A stretch of DNA of 64,000 nucleotides from CAXMST01 sp038206985 (GTDB taxonomy: Bacteria > Actinomycetota > Thermoleophilia > Solirubrobacterales > 70-9): assembly GCA_038206985.1 (NCBI GenBank), contig JBBRAH010000014.1, forward strand, positions 1-64,000, in the 5' to 3' direction. This document shows, piece after piece, positions 20,021 through 28,858 of the stretch. The translations under genes were made by a program, and so were the position numbers. Position 1 is the stretch's first letter, and each line of letters opens with the position of its first letter. The notes under the pieces are model-generated. The model was not told the origin of the DNA. It did no database searches and saw only the letters and a list, made by a program, of their open reading frames with translations.

Positions 20021-21187
20021 GTGAGAAACGTACAGAGATTTGGCGGGGGCAAGCTTTTGTTGGCGGCGCTGCTGGTACTGGTGGGCGCGATCGCGCTGGC
20101 CGCATGTGGCGGCGACAGCGGGATCTCCGGCGGGGCCGGCGACGACGCCGACGTGAGCGTCGCAGAGGCCGAGGGTGAAGCCAGCGGCGAGCTGAACGTC
20201 TCGAACTGGCCCTTCTACATCGACAAGAAGACGGTGCCGCAGTTCAAGAAGGAGACGGGCCTCTCGGTCGAATACAACGAGGACGTCAACGACAACACCG
20301 AGTTCTTCGGCAAGGTCCAGCCCCTGCTCAACCAGGGTGAGGCGGGCGGGCGCGACATCATGGTTGTCACCGACTGGATGGCAAAGAAGATGTACGACCT
20401 CGGCTACCTGCAGAACTTCGACCAGGAGGCCGTAGCTCCGGCCATGGAGAACCTGCGGACGGACCTGCAGGACGTTGCGATCGATCCGAACCGCGACTTC
20501 TCGCTGCCCTGGCAGACGGGCATGACCGGCCTCGTGGTCAACACGGCCGAGGCGCCTGACGTGAAGACGATCAACGATCTGTTCGACCCCAAATACAAGG
20601 GCCAGGTCGAGATGCTGACCGAGATGCGGGACACCGTGCCGCTGGTCATGAAAGCCGATGGGATCGACCCGGCTACCGCCACCAAAGAGGATTGGATGGC
20701 GGCGATCGACAAGATCCGCGAGGCGGCCGACGCTGGCCAGATCCGCAAGTTCACCGGCAACGACTACACCAAGGACCTCGCCAACGGGGATGTGGTCGCG
20801 GTGATCGGCTGGTCGGGAGACGCTGTACAGCTGCAGGCCGACAACCCCGACATCCAGTTCGTGATGCCGGAGCAGGGCTGCATGCTGTGGTCCGACAACA
20901 TGGTGATCCCGGTCGGGGCCGAGAACCCGACCGCGGCGTACGAATGGATGAACTACGTCTACAAGCCTGAGAACCAGGCTCAGATCGCCAACTACAACTA
21001 CTACCTCACGCCCGTTGACGGGGTGCAGCCGATCCTCGAGGAGCAGGGATCCGATGCTGCCGACAGCGAGCTGGTGTTCCCGACCGAGGAGTTCACCGCC
21101 GACTGCTCGACGCAGGTGAACCCACCCGGCACCGCCGAGGACGTCGCCGACGTGGAGCAGGAGTTCCAGTCGGTGATCACGGGCTGA
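20021..21187 (+). CDS. potD: polyamine-type ABC transporter substrate-binding lipoprotein
   Basis: A 388-residue extracellular solute-binding lipoprotein. The signal is MRNVQRFGGGKLLLAALLVLV with lipobox ALAAC, followed by an acidic Gly/Ser linker and a PotD/PotF-like fold starting ELNVSNWPFYIDKKTV. MVVTDWMAKKMYDLGYLQ and DVVAVIGWSGDAVQL are typical of polyamine binders. The GTG start at 20021 has a very strong purine-rich ribosome-binding site (GAGAGAGAGGAG). Ligand identity (putrescine, spermidine or another cationic amine) is inferred from family and context only. Confidence 0.92.
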   Translation: MRNVQRFGGGKLLLAALLVLVGAIALAACGGDSGISGGAGDDADVSVAEAEGEASGELNVSNWPFYIDKKTVPQFKKETGLSVEYNEDVNDNTEFFGKVQPLLNQGEAGGRDIMVVTDWMAKKMYDLGYLQNFDQEAVAPAMENLRTDLQDVAIDPNRDFSLPWQTGMTGLVVNTAEAPDVKTINDLFDPKYKGQVEMLTEMRDTVPLVMKADGIDPATATKEDWMAAIDKIREAADAGQIRKFTGNDYTKDLANGDVVAVIGWSGDAVQLQADNPDIQFVMPEQGCMLWSDNMVIPVGAENPTAAYEWMNYVYKPENQAQIANYNYYLTPVDGVQPILEEQGSDAADSELVFPTEEFTADCSTQVNPPGTAEDVADVEQEFQSVITG

Positions 21188-21218
21188 CCCGGTTCCAAAG
21201 GGACGGGAAGCGGCGACG

Positions 21219-22145
21219 GTGGAGGCGAACTCGACAAAGGCAGGTAAGTCGAGTTCACTCCGCCGTCGCCTCGCTCCCTATGGACTACTCAGCCCGGGCC
21301 TGATCTACCTGCTGCTGTTCTTCGCCCTCCCCATGTTCTTCATGGGGATCGTCGCGCTCCGCTCGGGAACCCTGGAAACCGGCTTCGAGTTCAGCTGGGA
21401 GTTCTCCAACTTCAGCGACGCGATCAGTCGCTACGACGAGCAGTTCGTGCGCTCGTTCCTGTACGCGGGCAGCGCCACCGCGATCGCGCTGCTGATCGGC
21501 TATCCGCTCGCCTACATGATTGCCTTCCGGGGCGGCCGTTGGAAGAACGTGTTGCTGTTCGCCGTCGTCGCGCCGTTCTTCACCACTTATCTGATCCGTA
21601 CGATCGGCTGGACCACGATCCTCAGCGACGACTCGATCGTTGTCAGCACGCTCAACTCGCTCGGCGTCCTTGAGTTCTTCCAGACGATCGGGCTGACCGA
21701 CACCAGCGACCGCCTGTTGGCGACGCCGGTTGCCGTGGTCGCCGGAATCACCTACAACTTCCTGCCGTTCATGGTGCTGCCGATCTACGCCAGCCTCGAG
21801 CGGATCGACGAGCGCCTGATCGAGGCGGCAAAGGATCTCTACTCCTCGGCCAGCCAGGCCTTCTTCCGGGTGACACTGCCGATCTCGGCGCCCGGGATCG
21901 TCGCCGGTACGCTGCTCACCTTCATCCCCGCGGCCGGCGACTACATCAACGTGATTTTCCTCGGCTCCGGCAACCAGTCGATGGTCGGCAATGCGATCCA
22001 ATCGCTCTACCTCGCACTGCGTGACTACCCCACCGCGGCCGCGCTCTCCTTCCTGCTGATGATCGTGATCCTGGCCGTGGTCATGATCTACATCAAGTTC
22101 GCGGGCGCCGAGGCGCTGATGGGCGAGGAGGAGGAGGCGAAGTGA
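21219..22145 (+). CDS. potB: polyamine-type ABC transporter permease (PotB-like)
   Basis: A 308-residue inner-membrane permease with about six transmembrane helices. The EAA coupling loop is near residues 200-225 (LIEAAKDLYSSASQAFFRVTLPIS). It begins with GTG and overlaps the next permease gene by 4 nt (GTGA). Together with PotC it forms the membrane channel of the importer. Confidence 0.93.
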   Translation: MEANSTKAGKSSSLRRRLAPYGLLSPGLIYLLLFFALPMFFMGIVALRSGTLETGFEFSWEFSNFSDAISRYDEQFVRSFLYAGSATAIALLIGYPLAYMIAFRGGRWKNVLLFAVVAPFFTTYLIRTIGWTTILSDDSIVVSTLNSLGVLEFFQTIGLTDTSDRLLATPVAVVAGITYNFLPFMVLPIYASLERIDERLIEAAKDLYSSASQAFFRVTLPISAPGIVAGTLLTFIPAAGDYINVIFLGSGNQSMVGNAIQSLYLALRDYPTAAALSFLLMIVILAVVMIYIKFAGAEALMGEEEEAK

Positions 22146-23020
22146 GCACCGCCTGGGCGTGGCTGCGCCGCAACGCGATCGTGATCTTCGGCGCCCTGGC
22201 GATCGCCTACCTGCTGCTGCCGATCGCCGTTATCGCGGTCTTCTCGTTCAATGACCCGGCCGGCAAGTTCAACTACACCTGGCAGGGCTTTACCCTCGAC
22301 TACTGGACCGGCGCTTTCGATCTGGCCCCGCTCAACGATGCGCTACTGACCAGCCTCCAGCTGGCGGCACTCTCGACGCTGTTCGCGACCGTGCTCGGCA
22401 CGATGCTCGCCCTGGCCCTCGTCCGCCACCAGTTCCTCGGTCGCAGGGCGGCGAACCTGCTGATCGTGATCCCGCTGGCCACCCCCGAGGTGGTGATCGG
22501 CGCGGCGCTGCTCTCACTGTTCGTCACCTACGGGGTCGGCCTCGGATTCACGACGCTGCTGATCGCGCACGTGATGTTCTCGATCAGCTTCGTGGTGGTC
22601 GTCGTGCGCTCACGATTGATCGGCTTCGACCGCCGCCTGGAGGAGGCCGCGAGGGATCTCGGGGCACCGCCGATGACCACCTTCAGGACCGTGACGCTGC
22701 CGCTGCTGGCCCCCGGGATCCTCGGCGCCGCGCTGCTCGCATTCGCGCTCTCGATCGACGACTTCGTGATCTCCAACTTCAACTCCGGCCAGACCGAGAC
22801 CTTCCCGCTGTTCATCTTCGGCGCCGCCCAGCGCGGCATCCCGGTGCAGATCTACACCCTGGCGACGATGCTCTTTGCGGTCACCGTACTGGCCATGGTG
22901 TTCGTCACCTGGCAGCAGAAGCGCGCCGAGTCGATGGCCGCGGTCGCCGATGATGATGACGACGGTGATGGTGGCCTGGCCGCTCTGGCCAGCGGCCGCG
23001 TCCCTGAAGCCACCACCTGA
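22142..23020 (+). CDS. potC: polyamine-type ABC transporter permease (PotC-like)
   Basis: A 292-residue permease with six predicted transmembrane helices and the EAA loop LEEAARDLGAPPMTTFRTVTLP near residue 165. The GTG start overlaps the potB stop codon, implying translational coupling. The C-terminus ends in an acidic Asp/Gly-rich tail. Directly downstream lies a relic of mscL rather than an intact gene. Confidence 0.93.
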   Translation: MSTAWAWLRRNAIVIFGALAIAYLLLPIAVIAVFSFNDPAGKFNYTWQGFTLDYWTGAFDLAPLNDALLTSLQLAALSTLFATVLGTMLALALVRHQFLGRRAANLLIVIPLATPEVVIGAALLSLFVTYGVGLGFTTLLIAHVMFSISFVVVVVRSRLIGFDRRLEEAARDLGAPPMTTFRTVTLPLLAPGILGAALLAFALSIDDFVISNFNSGQTETFPLFIFGAAQRGIPVQIYTLATMLFAVTVLAMVFVTWQQKRAESMAAVADDDDDGDGGLAALASGRVPEATT

Positions 23021-23032
23021 GACCAAACGTAA

Positions 23033-23173
23033 GGCAACTTAATCAACGCCCTGATCTCGTTCCTCTCGGTGGCCGCCGCGGTGTACTTCTTCGTCGTGGT
23101 GCCGCTCAACAAGCTGAAGGGACCTGGGGAGAGCAATAGGCTTGACGCGAGCACCCGGGAAGGACATGGATGA
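23033..23173 (+). pseudogene. mscL: mscL fragment (C-terminal half of large-conductance mechanosensitive channel)
   Basis: The open frame between an in-frame stop at 23030 and a stop at 23171-23173 translates to NLINALISFLSVAAAVYF then FVVVPLNKLKG, plus 14 more residues. This closely resembles transmembrane helix 2 and the following NKL segment of MscL. The first half of the channel (cytoplasmic helix, TM1, periplasmic loop) is absent, because the upstream DNA is the end of potC. There is no start codon or ribosome-binding site. Its stop overlaps the ATG of the next gene. I read it as a deletion remnant at a rearrangement junction. Confidence 0.7.
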
Positions 23174-24669
23174 GCGCAAAGCCTGAAACCGTCGAGACAC
23201 GACTGCTGATCGGCGCTGAGTTGGTCGCCGGTGAGGGAGCGCCGCTCGCGGTCGAGAACCCGTTCACCGAGGAGTCAGTCGCCGAACTGGGCTGCGCCTC
23301 GGTGCAGCAGCTCGACGCAGCCGTGGCGGCGGCACGCGAGGCCTACCCTGGATGGGGCTCAATGCCGGCGGGCGAGCGCTGCGAGCTACTGCACGAGGTC
23401 GCCTCCCGGCTGCGGGAGCGCCAGGACGAACTGGCCGCGCTGATGACCGCCGAGGGCGGCAAGCCCCTGATCGAGAATCGCGACGAGATCGACTGGTGCG
23501 CGGCCGCGTTCGACTACTACGCGGAGATCGGGCGTGACTCCGCCGGCCGGGTGATCCCGCCGATCGAATCGACCCAGGTGGCGCTGGTCCTCAAGGAGCC
23601 GCTCGGGGTGGTCGGCTGCATCGTTCCCTGGAACTACCCACTGCTGCTGCTGAGCTGGAAGCTCGCCCCGGCCCTGGCCGCCGGCAACGCCGTCGTCTGC
23701 AAGCCGTCGGAGATCACGCCCCTGTCGACCCTGGCGCTGGCCTCGTGCTTCGAGCAGATGCCGCCGGGGGTCGTCAACCTCATCGCGGGCGCCGGCGACG
23801 TCGGTGCCGCGCTCACCGCAGACGAGCGGGTTGACTGCATTGCCTTCACCGGCTCGGTCGCGACGGGGACCAAGGTGGCGTTGGCCGCCGCCGAGCGGGT
23901 GGCCCGCGTCAATCTGGAGATGGGTGGCAAAGACCCGTTCATCGTCTGTTCCGACATCGACTCGGCCGAGCAGCTCGAAATCGCCGCGCGCGGCGGCGCC
24001 TGGGCGGCCTATCTGAATGCCGGCCAGGTCTGCACCTCGGCGGAGCGTTTCTACGTCAACGAGGCCATCTACGACGACTACGTGAACGCCTTCGTCGAGC
24101 ACACGCGCTCGCTCATACTTGGCGACCCCACCGAGGTGAGCACCGACATCGGGCCGATGGTCTCGGCCCCGCAGCGAGCCAAGGTCGTTGCCCAGGTCGA
24201 AGCGGCGGTCGCCGCCGGTGCCGAGCTGCTGGTTGGCGGCGGTGACGGCGGCAACGCGTCCGGGCACTTCTATGCTCCCGCCGTGGTCACCGGCGCTCCC
24301 GCCGAGACCGATCTGCTGCGCGAGGAGACCTTCGGGCCGGTCGCACCGATCGTGCCGGTAGCGGACCTCGACGAAGCGCTTGCCCTGGCGAATGGGACCC
24401 GTTTCGGACTCGGCGCCAACGTCTACACGCGCGACCTGCGCACCGCGGTGCGCTGCATGCGGGAGCTGCGGGCAGGAACGGTCTGGATCAACGACCCGCT
24501 CACCGACAACGACGCGGGCCCGTTCGGCGGCTTCAAGCAGTCCGGCCTCGGCCGCGAGCTCGGCCGCGAGGGCCTCGAGGCCTTCCAGGAGACCAAGCAC
24601 GTGCACATGGAGACCGAGATCGAGCGCAAGGAGTGGTGGTACCCCTACTCCGAGTATGGCCCCGGGTGA
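23170..24669 (+). CDS. NAD-dependent aldehyde dehydrogenase (aminoaldehyde/betaine-aldehyde type)
   Basis: A 499-residue aldehyde dehydrogenase with catalytic Cys288 in NAGQVCTSAERFY and Glu250 in LEMGGKDPF. The NAD-binding stretch is CIVPWNYPLLL and the C-terminal signature PFGGFKQSGLGRELGREG. Similarity is highest to gamma-aminobutyraldehyde or betaine-aldehyde dehydrogenases. Its position at the end of the polyamine transporter unit suggests that it oxidises 4-aminobutanal or a similar product of polyamine breakdown. The start ATG lies inside the stop codon of the mscL remnant. Confidence 0.92.
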   Translation: MSAKPETVETRLLIGAELVAGEGAPLAVENPFTEESVAELGCASVQQLDAAVAAAREAYPGWGSMPAGERCELLHEVASRLRERQDELAALMTAEGGKPLIENRDEIDWCAAAFDYYAEIGRDSAGRVIPPIESTQVALVLKEPLGVVGCIVPWNYPLLLLSWKLAPALAAGNAVVCKPSEITPLSTLALASCFEQMPPGVVNLIAGAGDVGAALTADERVDCIAFTGSVATGTKVALAAAERVARVNLEMGGKDPFIVCSDIDSAEQLEIAARGGAWAAYLNAGQVCTSAERFYVNEAIYDDYVNAFVEHTRSLILGDPTEVSTDIGPMVSAPQRAKVVAQVEAAVAAGAELLVGGGDGGNASGHFYAPAVVTGAPAETDLLREETFGPVAPIVPVADLDEALALANGTRFGLGANVYTRDLRTAVRCMRELRAGTVWINDPLTDNDAGPFGGFKQSGLGRELGREGLEAFQETKHVHMETEIERKEWWYPYSEYGPG

Positions 24670-24695
24670 TTTCGGCGATCTGAGCGCCTCACGCG

Positions 24696-25946
24696 ATGAG
24701 TGACATCGGCGTCCTCGCGGCGGCTCTGTTCGCCTACAGCCTGATCTCGAGGCGTCTGGAGCGCTACCTGATCAGCGCTCCGATGTTCTTTGTTACGGCC
24801 GGCATTCTGCTCGGGCCGGACGTGCTCGGCGCGATCGACCTCGAGCTGACCGGCGAGACCGGGCTGCTCGTCGCCGAGGTGGCGCTCGTGATCGTGCTCT
24901 TCGCAGATGCCGGGCGCATCAACCTCAGCGCGCTGCGCGAGAACAGCGGCCTCCCCTCCCGCCTGATTGGTATCGGCATGCCCCTGACGATCGGGCTCGG
25001 TGTCGCCGCGGGCGCCCTGCTGCTCACCGAGATCGAGTTCTGGGAGGCCGGCATCATTGCCGCGGTCCTGGCCCCGACAGACGCCGCCCTCGGCCAGGCG
25101 GTCGTCTCGAGCAAGAGCATCCCGGCCCGGATCCGCCAGGGACTGAACGTCGAGAGCGGGCTCAATGACGGCCTCGCGATCCCGTTCCTGTTCCTCTTCG
25201 CGGGGCTTGCGGCGAGCGGGACCGAAGTCAGCGCCCAGGGCTGGGTCGGCTTCGCAGCTCAGCAGATCGGGCTTGGGGCGCTGGCCGGGGTCGTGGTCGG
25301 CCTGCTCGGTGGCTGGCTGTTCCAGCAGGCCACCGCTCGCAAGCTGATCACGCCCACCTTCCAGCAACTCGCAATGGTCGCTCTCGCGATCAGCGCCTGG
25401 GCACTGGCGGAGGGTATCTCGGGCAACGGCTTCATCGCGGCCTTCGTGGCCGGCATGAGCGCCGGCCGGATCACGCCCGCCTGCGGCGCCAAGATCCTCA
25501 ACTTCACCGACGACGAGGGCCAGCTGCTCAACCTGACCGTGTTCTTCATCTTCGGTGCCAGCGCGATCGGCTTCCTGGATGCGGCCGACTGGCGCGTGGT
25601 CGTCTTCGCCCTGCTTTCGCTGACGCTGGTCCGCATGCTCCCGGTCGCCGTCGCGCTCAGCGGAACCGGCCTGCGGCGCAGCTCGATCGCGTTCATGGGC
25701 TGGTTCGGACCGCGTGGGCTCGCATCGATCATCCTCGCCCTGGTCGTGATCGAGGAGGAGCCGCAGCTATCGGGGATCCCGACGCTGTTCGCCGCGATGA
25801 CGCTGACCGTCCTCCTCAGCGTCTTCGCCCACGGCATCAGCGCCAGGCCACTCACCCGGGTCTACGCGGCCGGCCTCGCGAGCGCCGACCCCGACGAGGC
25901 CGAGATGCAGGCCGTGGCCGAGCATCCGGTGCGCGGCAGCCGGTAG
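24696..25946 (+). CDS. cation:proton antiporter (CPA1/NhaP-like)
   Basis: A 416-residue membrane protein with about 12 helices. The core signatures are LAPTDAALGQAVVSS and GLNVESGLNDGLAIPFLFLFAG, which include the ion-binding Asp residues of CPA-type Na+(K+)/H+ exchangers. Near the C-terminus FMGWFGPRGLASIILALVVIEE is the typical late motif. It probably exchanges Na+ or K+ for H+. It begins 26 bp after the aldehyde dehydrogenase and may be the last gene of that transcript, although a functional link to polyamine use is not obvious. Confidence 0.92.
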   Translation: MSDIGVLAAALFAYSLISRRLERYLISAPMFFVTAGILLGPDVLGAIDLELTGETGLLVAEVALVIVLFADAGRINLSALRENSGLPSRLIGIGMPLTIGLGVAAGALLLTEIEFWEAGIIAAVLAPTDAALGQAVVSSKSIPARIRQGLNVESGLNDGLAIPFLFLFAGLAASGTEVSAQGWVGFAAQQIGLGALAGVVVGLLGGWLFQQATARKLITPTFQQLAMVALAISAWALAEGISGNGFIAAFVAGMSAGRITPACGAKILNFTDDEGQLLNLTVFFIFGASAIGFLDAADWRVVVFALLSLTLVRMLPVAVALSGTGLRRSSIAFMGWFGPRGLASIILALVVIEEEPQLSGIPTLFAAMTLTVLLSVFAHGISARPLTRVYAAGLASADPDEAEMQAVAEHPVRGSR

Positions 25947-25956
25947 GCTTGCCGCC

Positions 25957-26595
25957 TTGCCGGGAGCTGAACAGGCAAAGGGGTTTCGGGAGCGGCTCGA
26001 GCTGTGGTCGGCGTTGCTGCTCGCGGCGGCCACCGTCGCCACCGCCTACAGCGCCTATCAGTCGACCCGCTGGGGCGGTCAGCAATCAACTCTCTACGCC
26101 TCAGCCGGCGCTTCGCGGACCGAGTCGGGCAAAGCGCGCTCCGACGCCGCCTCGCTGCTGACGATCGACGCCGGCCTGTTCACCGACTACGCCGCCGCGT
26201 ACGTCGATGGCGACGTCAAGCAGCAGAAGGCAACCCAGAGCTTCTTCCGCAATGAATTCAGGCCCGCGTTCGATGAGTGGGTAGCGCTGAAGCCGCTGAA
26301 GAACCCGGCGGATGCGCCTGCAACCCCGTTCCAACTCGACTCCTACCGGCCCCGGGCGCTCGTCGAGTCCGAGCGGCTCGAGGCCGAGGCCACCGCGCAG
26401 TTCGGGGAGGGCCGCGAGGCCAACCAGACCGCCGACAACTACGTGCTGGCGACGATCTTCTTCGCCGCAGTGCTCTTCTTCGCCGGCATCGCGTCCAAAT
26501 TCAGCTCCGATCGGGTCGTGGCGCTCTCTCTTGGAATGGGCACCGTGGTCTTCGCCGGTGGGCTCGTCCGGCTGCTGACGCTGCCGTTCCTGTAG
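25957..26595 (+). CDS. membrane protein, DUF4337-like
   Basis: A 212-residue protein with one N-terminal transmembrane segment (about residues 14-33, LELWSALLLAAATVATAYSA) and two C-terminal ones (about 163-181 and 189-206). They flank a long soluble helical region rich in Ala, Glu and Gln. This topology and the YSAYQSTRW motif after the first helix resemble the DUF4337 family. The start is a TTG at 25957, only 10 bp after the antiporter stop, so co-transcription is likely. Function unknown. Confidence 0.7.
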   Translation: MPGAEQAKGFRERLELWSALLLAAATVATAYSAYQSTRWGGQQSTLYASAGASRTESGKARSDAASLLTIDAGLFTDYAAAYVDGDVKQQKATQSFFRNEFRPAFDEWVALKPLKNPADAPATPFQLDSYRPRALVESERLEAEATAQFGEGREANQTADNYVLATIFFAAVLFFAGIASKFSSDRVVALSLGMGTVVFAGGLVRLLTLPFL

Positions 26596-26620
26596 CCCAC
26601 GGGGCAGATTCGCCGCCTGC

Positions 26621-27391
26621 TCAGCCGAGCCGGTCCACCCGCAGGCTCTCCCCCGGCTCCAGCGCATGGATTGCGACCCCGGGGGCCCGGTCCGCCGCGG
26701 CCTCGGCGAACCGATGCTGGGGGCCGTCGGTCAACCAGGGGAAGATCCGCCCCGCCCCGGCTGGCGTGTAAGTGCCCCAGTGGATCGGCACCGCCGCCCG
26801 CGGCCTGAGCATCCGCAGCGACTCGGCAGCCCGGGCCGGGTCCATGTGACCGTCCCCCAGAGTCGGACCCCAACCGCCGATGGGCAGCAGCGCGATGTCG
26901 ATTTGCCGCTCGCCGAGCAGGCGCATCCCGGGGAAGATGTCGGTATCCCCGGCGAAGTAGACGAGCCCGGATCCGTCGCCCACCAGGTAACCCACCTCGG
27001 CCCCCACTGCAACTCCCCGCCGCCGCGCCTCGTGGCGGGCCGGCACAGCCTCGACAGTGAGCTCCCCAAGCGTGGTCTCCTCGCCCTCGGCGAGCTCGAT
27101 CACCGGCCCGAAACCGGCCCGATGCAGGAGCGGTGCCACGCCCTCGGGAACGAGGATCGGGGTGCCGCGTGGGAGGCGCATGAGCGAGCCGAGATCGAGG
27201 TGGTCGTGGTCGGCATGCGAGATCAGCACTCCGGCCGGGCGCCGCTTGCGCCAGGGCTGCACGAGAGGGCGGCGCCGGCGCAGGAAGCCGAACAGGCTCG
27301 GACGCAGCAGGGGATCGGTCAGCAGCAGCGCCTCGCGGGCGGCGATCGCGACCGTGGAGTGACCCAGGTAGGTGACCTCCAGGTCGCTCAC
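26621..27391 (-). CDS. MBL-fold metal-dependent hydrolase (UlaG/NAPE-PLD-like)
   Basis: A 256-residue metallo-beta-lactamase-fold protein. It begins VTYLGHSTVAI, has the metal motif SHADHDHLD at residues 58-66, then VPARHEAR, YFAGDTDIF and PIHWGTYTPAG as later metal ligands. In most relatives the motif reads SHxHxDHLD. Here the second His position is Asp61 (with His62 next to it), so metal coordination may be altered or shifted by one residue. Substrate unknown. It is transcribed with the FAD oxidase gene to its right, 13 bp apart. Confidence 0.85.
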   Translation of the reverse strand: MSDLEVTYLGHSTVAIAAREALLLTDPLLRPSLFGFLRRRRPLVQPWRKRRPAGVLISHADHDHLDLGSLMRLPRGTPILVPEGVAPLLHRAGFGPVIELAEGEETTLGELTVEAVPARHEARRRGVAVGAEVGYLVGDGSGLVYFAGDTDIFPGMRLLGERQIDIALLPIGGWGPTLGDGHMDPARAAESLRMLRPRAAVPIHWGTYTPAGAGRIFPWLTDGPQHRFAEAAADRAPGVAIHALEPGESLRVDRLG

Positions 27392-27404
27392 GGAAAGTGT
27401 CCGC

Positions 27405-28796
27405 TCAGCGGCCGACGTGGATCCCCAGCCGCTCAGGCACGCCGCAGATCGCCCGGGTCAGCGGGCCCACCTTGCGACCCTCCTCCTCGAGCCGCTCCTT
27501 GCGCAACATCGCACGCCGGATCGCGGCGCCACCGACGTAGCGGAAGGGTTCGGGCGGGACGCGGGCCTGTTGCGGATCAACGATCGCCAGCCGGGTCTCG
27601 GGGTCGGTGCGTCCCAGCGCCATCGCGGCCATCGTGCGCCCGAGCAGCTGCGACGGGCCCACACCGTTGCCGGTGTATCCGTAGCCGGCGAACGTGGCGT
27701 CATCCAGCGAGCGGACGACCGGCAGGTGCGTGGGCGAGACGTCGATTGGGCCGCCCCAGGCGTGCTCGATCCGTCGTCCCTCGAGCTGCGGGAAGAAGCG
27801 CCGCAGGTGGGTCGATACCTCGGTCACCATCGAACCGTCCACCTCCGTGCGACCCCCGAGATGCGCCCCGAAGACGATCCGGCCGCCGCCCCAGCCGAAA
27901 GCGATGCGGCCGTCCTTCGTGGTCCGGAAGTAGTGGATCATCGCCCGCGAGTCGGTGATGCACTCGCCCCCGGTCCAACCGAGCTCTTCGAGCAGGTCGG
28001 GCACAGGCTCGGTGACGACCATGTGGGAGGACGTTGCGGTGAGGGCCCGCTTCATCCCCCGCAGCTCGAGCAGCCGACCGCCGCCGGCGAGCACGACCGT
28101 TCCCGCGCGGACCGAGCCCGAAGGAGTGTCCGCCCGCCCGCCGCTCACATCGTGGCGCAGGCGCTCCAGCGGCGTTCGCTCGTAGATGCGCACGCCGAGG
28201 CCGAGCAGCCGCTCGCGCAGGCCGGCGGCCAGAATGGCCGGGTTGACGGTAGCCGCATCCGGATAGAAGGCGGAGCCCCGGAACAGCGGTGAGTCACAGC
28301 GCGCCCTGGTGGCATCGGCGTCGAGGATCTGGAGCGCCTCGCCTGCTCCGAGCTCCTCGCAGGCCTCCTGCACGGGACCCCAGGTGCCGTCGTGTGCGGG
28401 CGCTGTGGACGCCTGCAGGTACCCACCGGCGCGGAAGTCGGCGTCGACCTCCTGCTCGGCGCACCAGCGGCCGATGCTTCTGATCGAGTCGGCGGCCGCG
28501 CGGCCCACCTCCAGCGCAGCGGAGTCGCCGAAGTTGCGGCGCAGGGTCGGCAGGCTGAACCACATCGAGTTGCAGAAGCCACCGTTGCGGCCGCTCGGTC
28601 CGTGCCCGCACAGGCGCGACTCCAGCAACACGACATCCACCCCTGGCTCGTGCTGCTTGATCCACCACGCCGTCCACATGCCCGTGTAGCCGCCGCCCAC
28701 GATCAGTACGTCGGCGCTGGTCTCGGATTCGAGCACATCGCAGGGTGGTACCTCGTCGATCCCCGCCAGCCAGAAGCCTTCGGCGTCATGGCGCAT
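27405..28796 (-). CDS. FAD-dependent amine oxidoreductase (gamma-glutamylputrescine oxidase-like, DAO family)
   Basis: A 463-residue D-amino-acid-oxidase superfamily flavoprotein. The FAD-binding GGGYTGMWTAW is at about residues 34-44, and SGRNGGFCNSMW follows in the way seen in PuuB/OrdL-type enzymes. Later come GGRIVFG and YGYTGNGVGPSQLLGRTMA, the C-terminal flavin contact. PuuB relatives oxidise gamma-glutamylputrescine or secondary amines with release of hydrogen peroxide. A polyamine role is suggested by the nearby importer, aminotransferase and aldehyde dehydrogenases, but no PuuA-type ligase is visible in the window. Confidence 0.85.
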   Translation of the reverse strand: MRHDAEGFWLAGIDEVPPCDVLESETSADVLIVGGGYTGMWTAWWIKQHEPGVDVVLLESRLCGHGPSGRNGGFCNSMWFSLPTLRRNFGDSAALEVGRAAADSIRSIGRWCAEQEVDADFRAGGYLQASTAPAHDGTWGPVQEACEELGAGEALQILDADATRARCDSPLFRGSAFYPDAATVNPAILAAGLRERLLGLGVRIYERTPLERLRHDVSGGRADTPSGSVRAGTVVLAGGGRLLELRGMKRALTATSSHMVVTEPVPDLLEELGWTGGECITDSRAMIHYFRTTKDGRIAFGWGGGRIVFGAHLGGRTEVDGSMVTEVSTHLRRFFPQLEGRRIEHAWGGPIDVSPTHLPVVRSLDDATFAGYGYTGNGVGPSQLLGRTMAAMALGRTDPETRLAIVDPQQARVPPEPFRYVGGAAIRRAMLRKERLEEEGRKVGPLTRAICGVPERLGIHVGR

Positions 28797-28858
28797 CGAA
28801 GGTAATTATGAGGGAGTCGCCCCGTTCGGCCATGCGGCCAACCGGCGCAGGGGCCGTA

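Noticed and set aside
22852..23154. Small minus-strand open frame over the potC end and the following gap
   Set aside because: The plus-strand reading of the gap matches MscL helix 2, which explains the sequence better.
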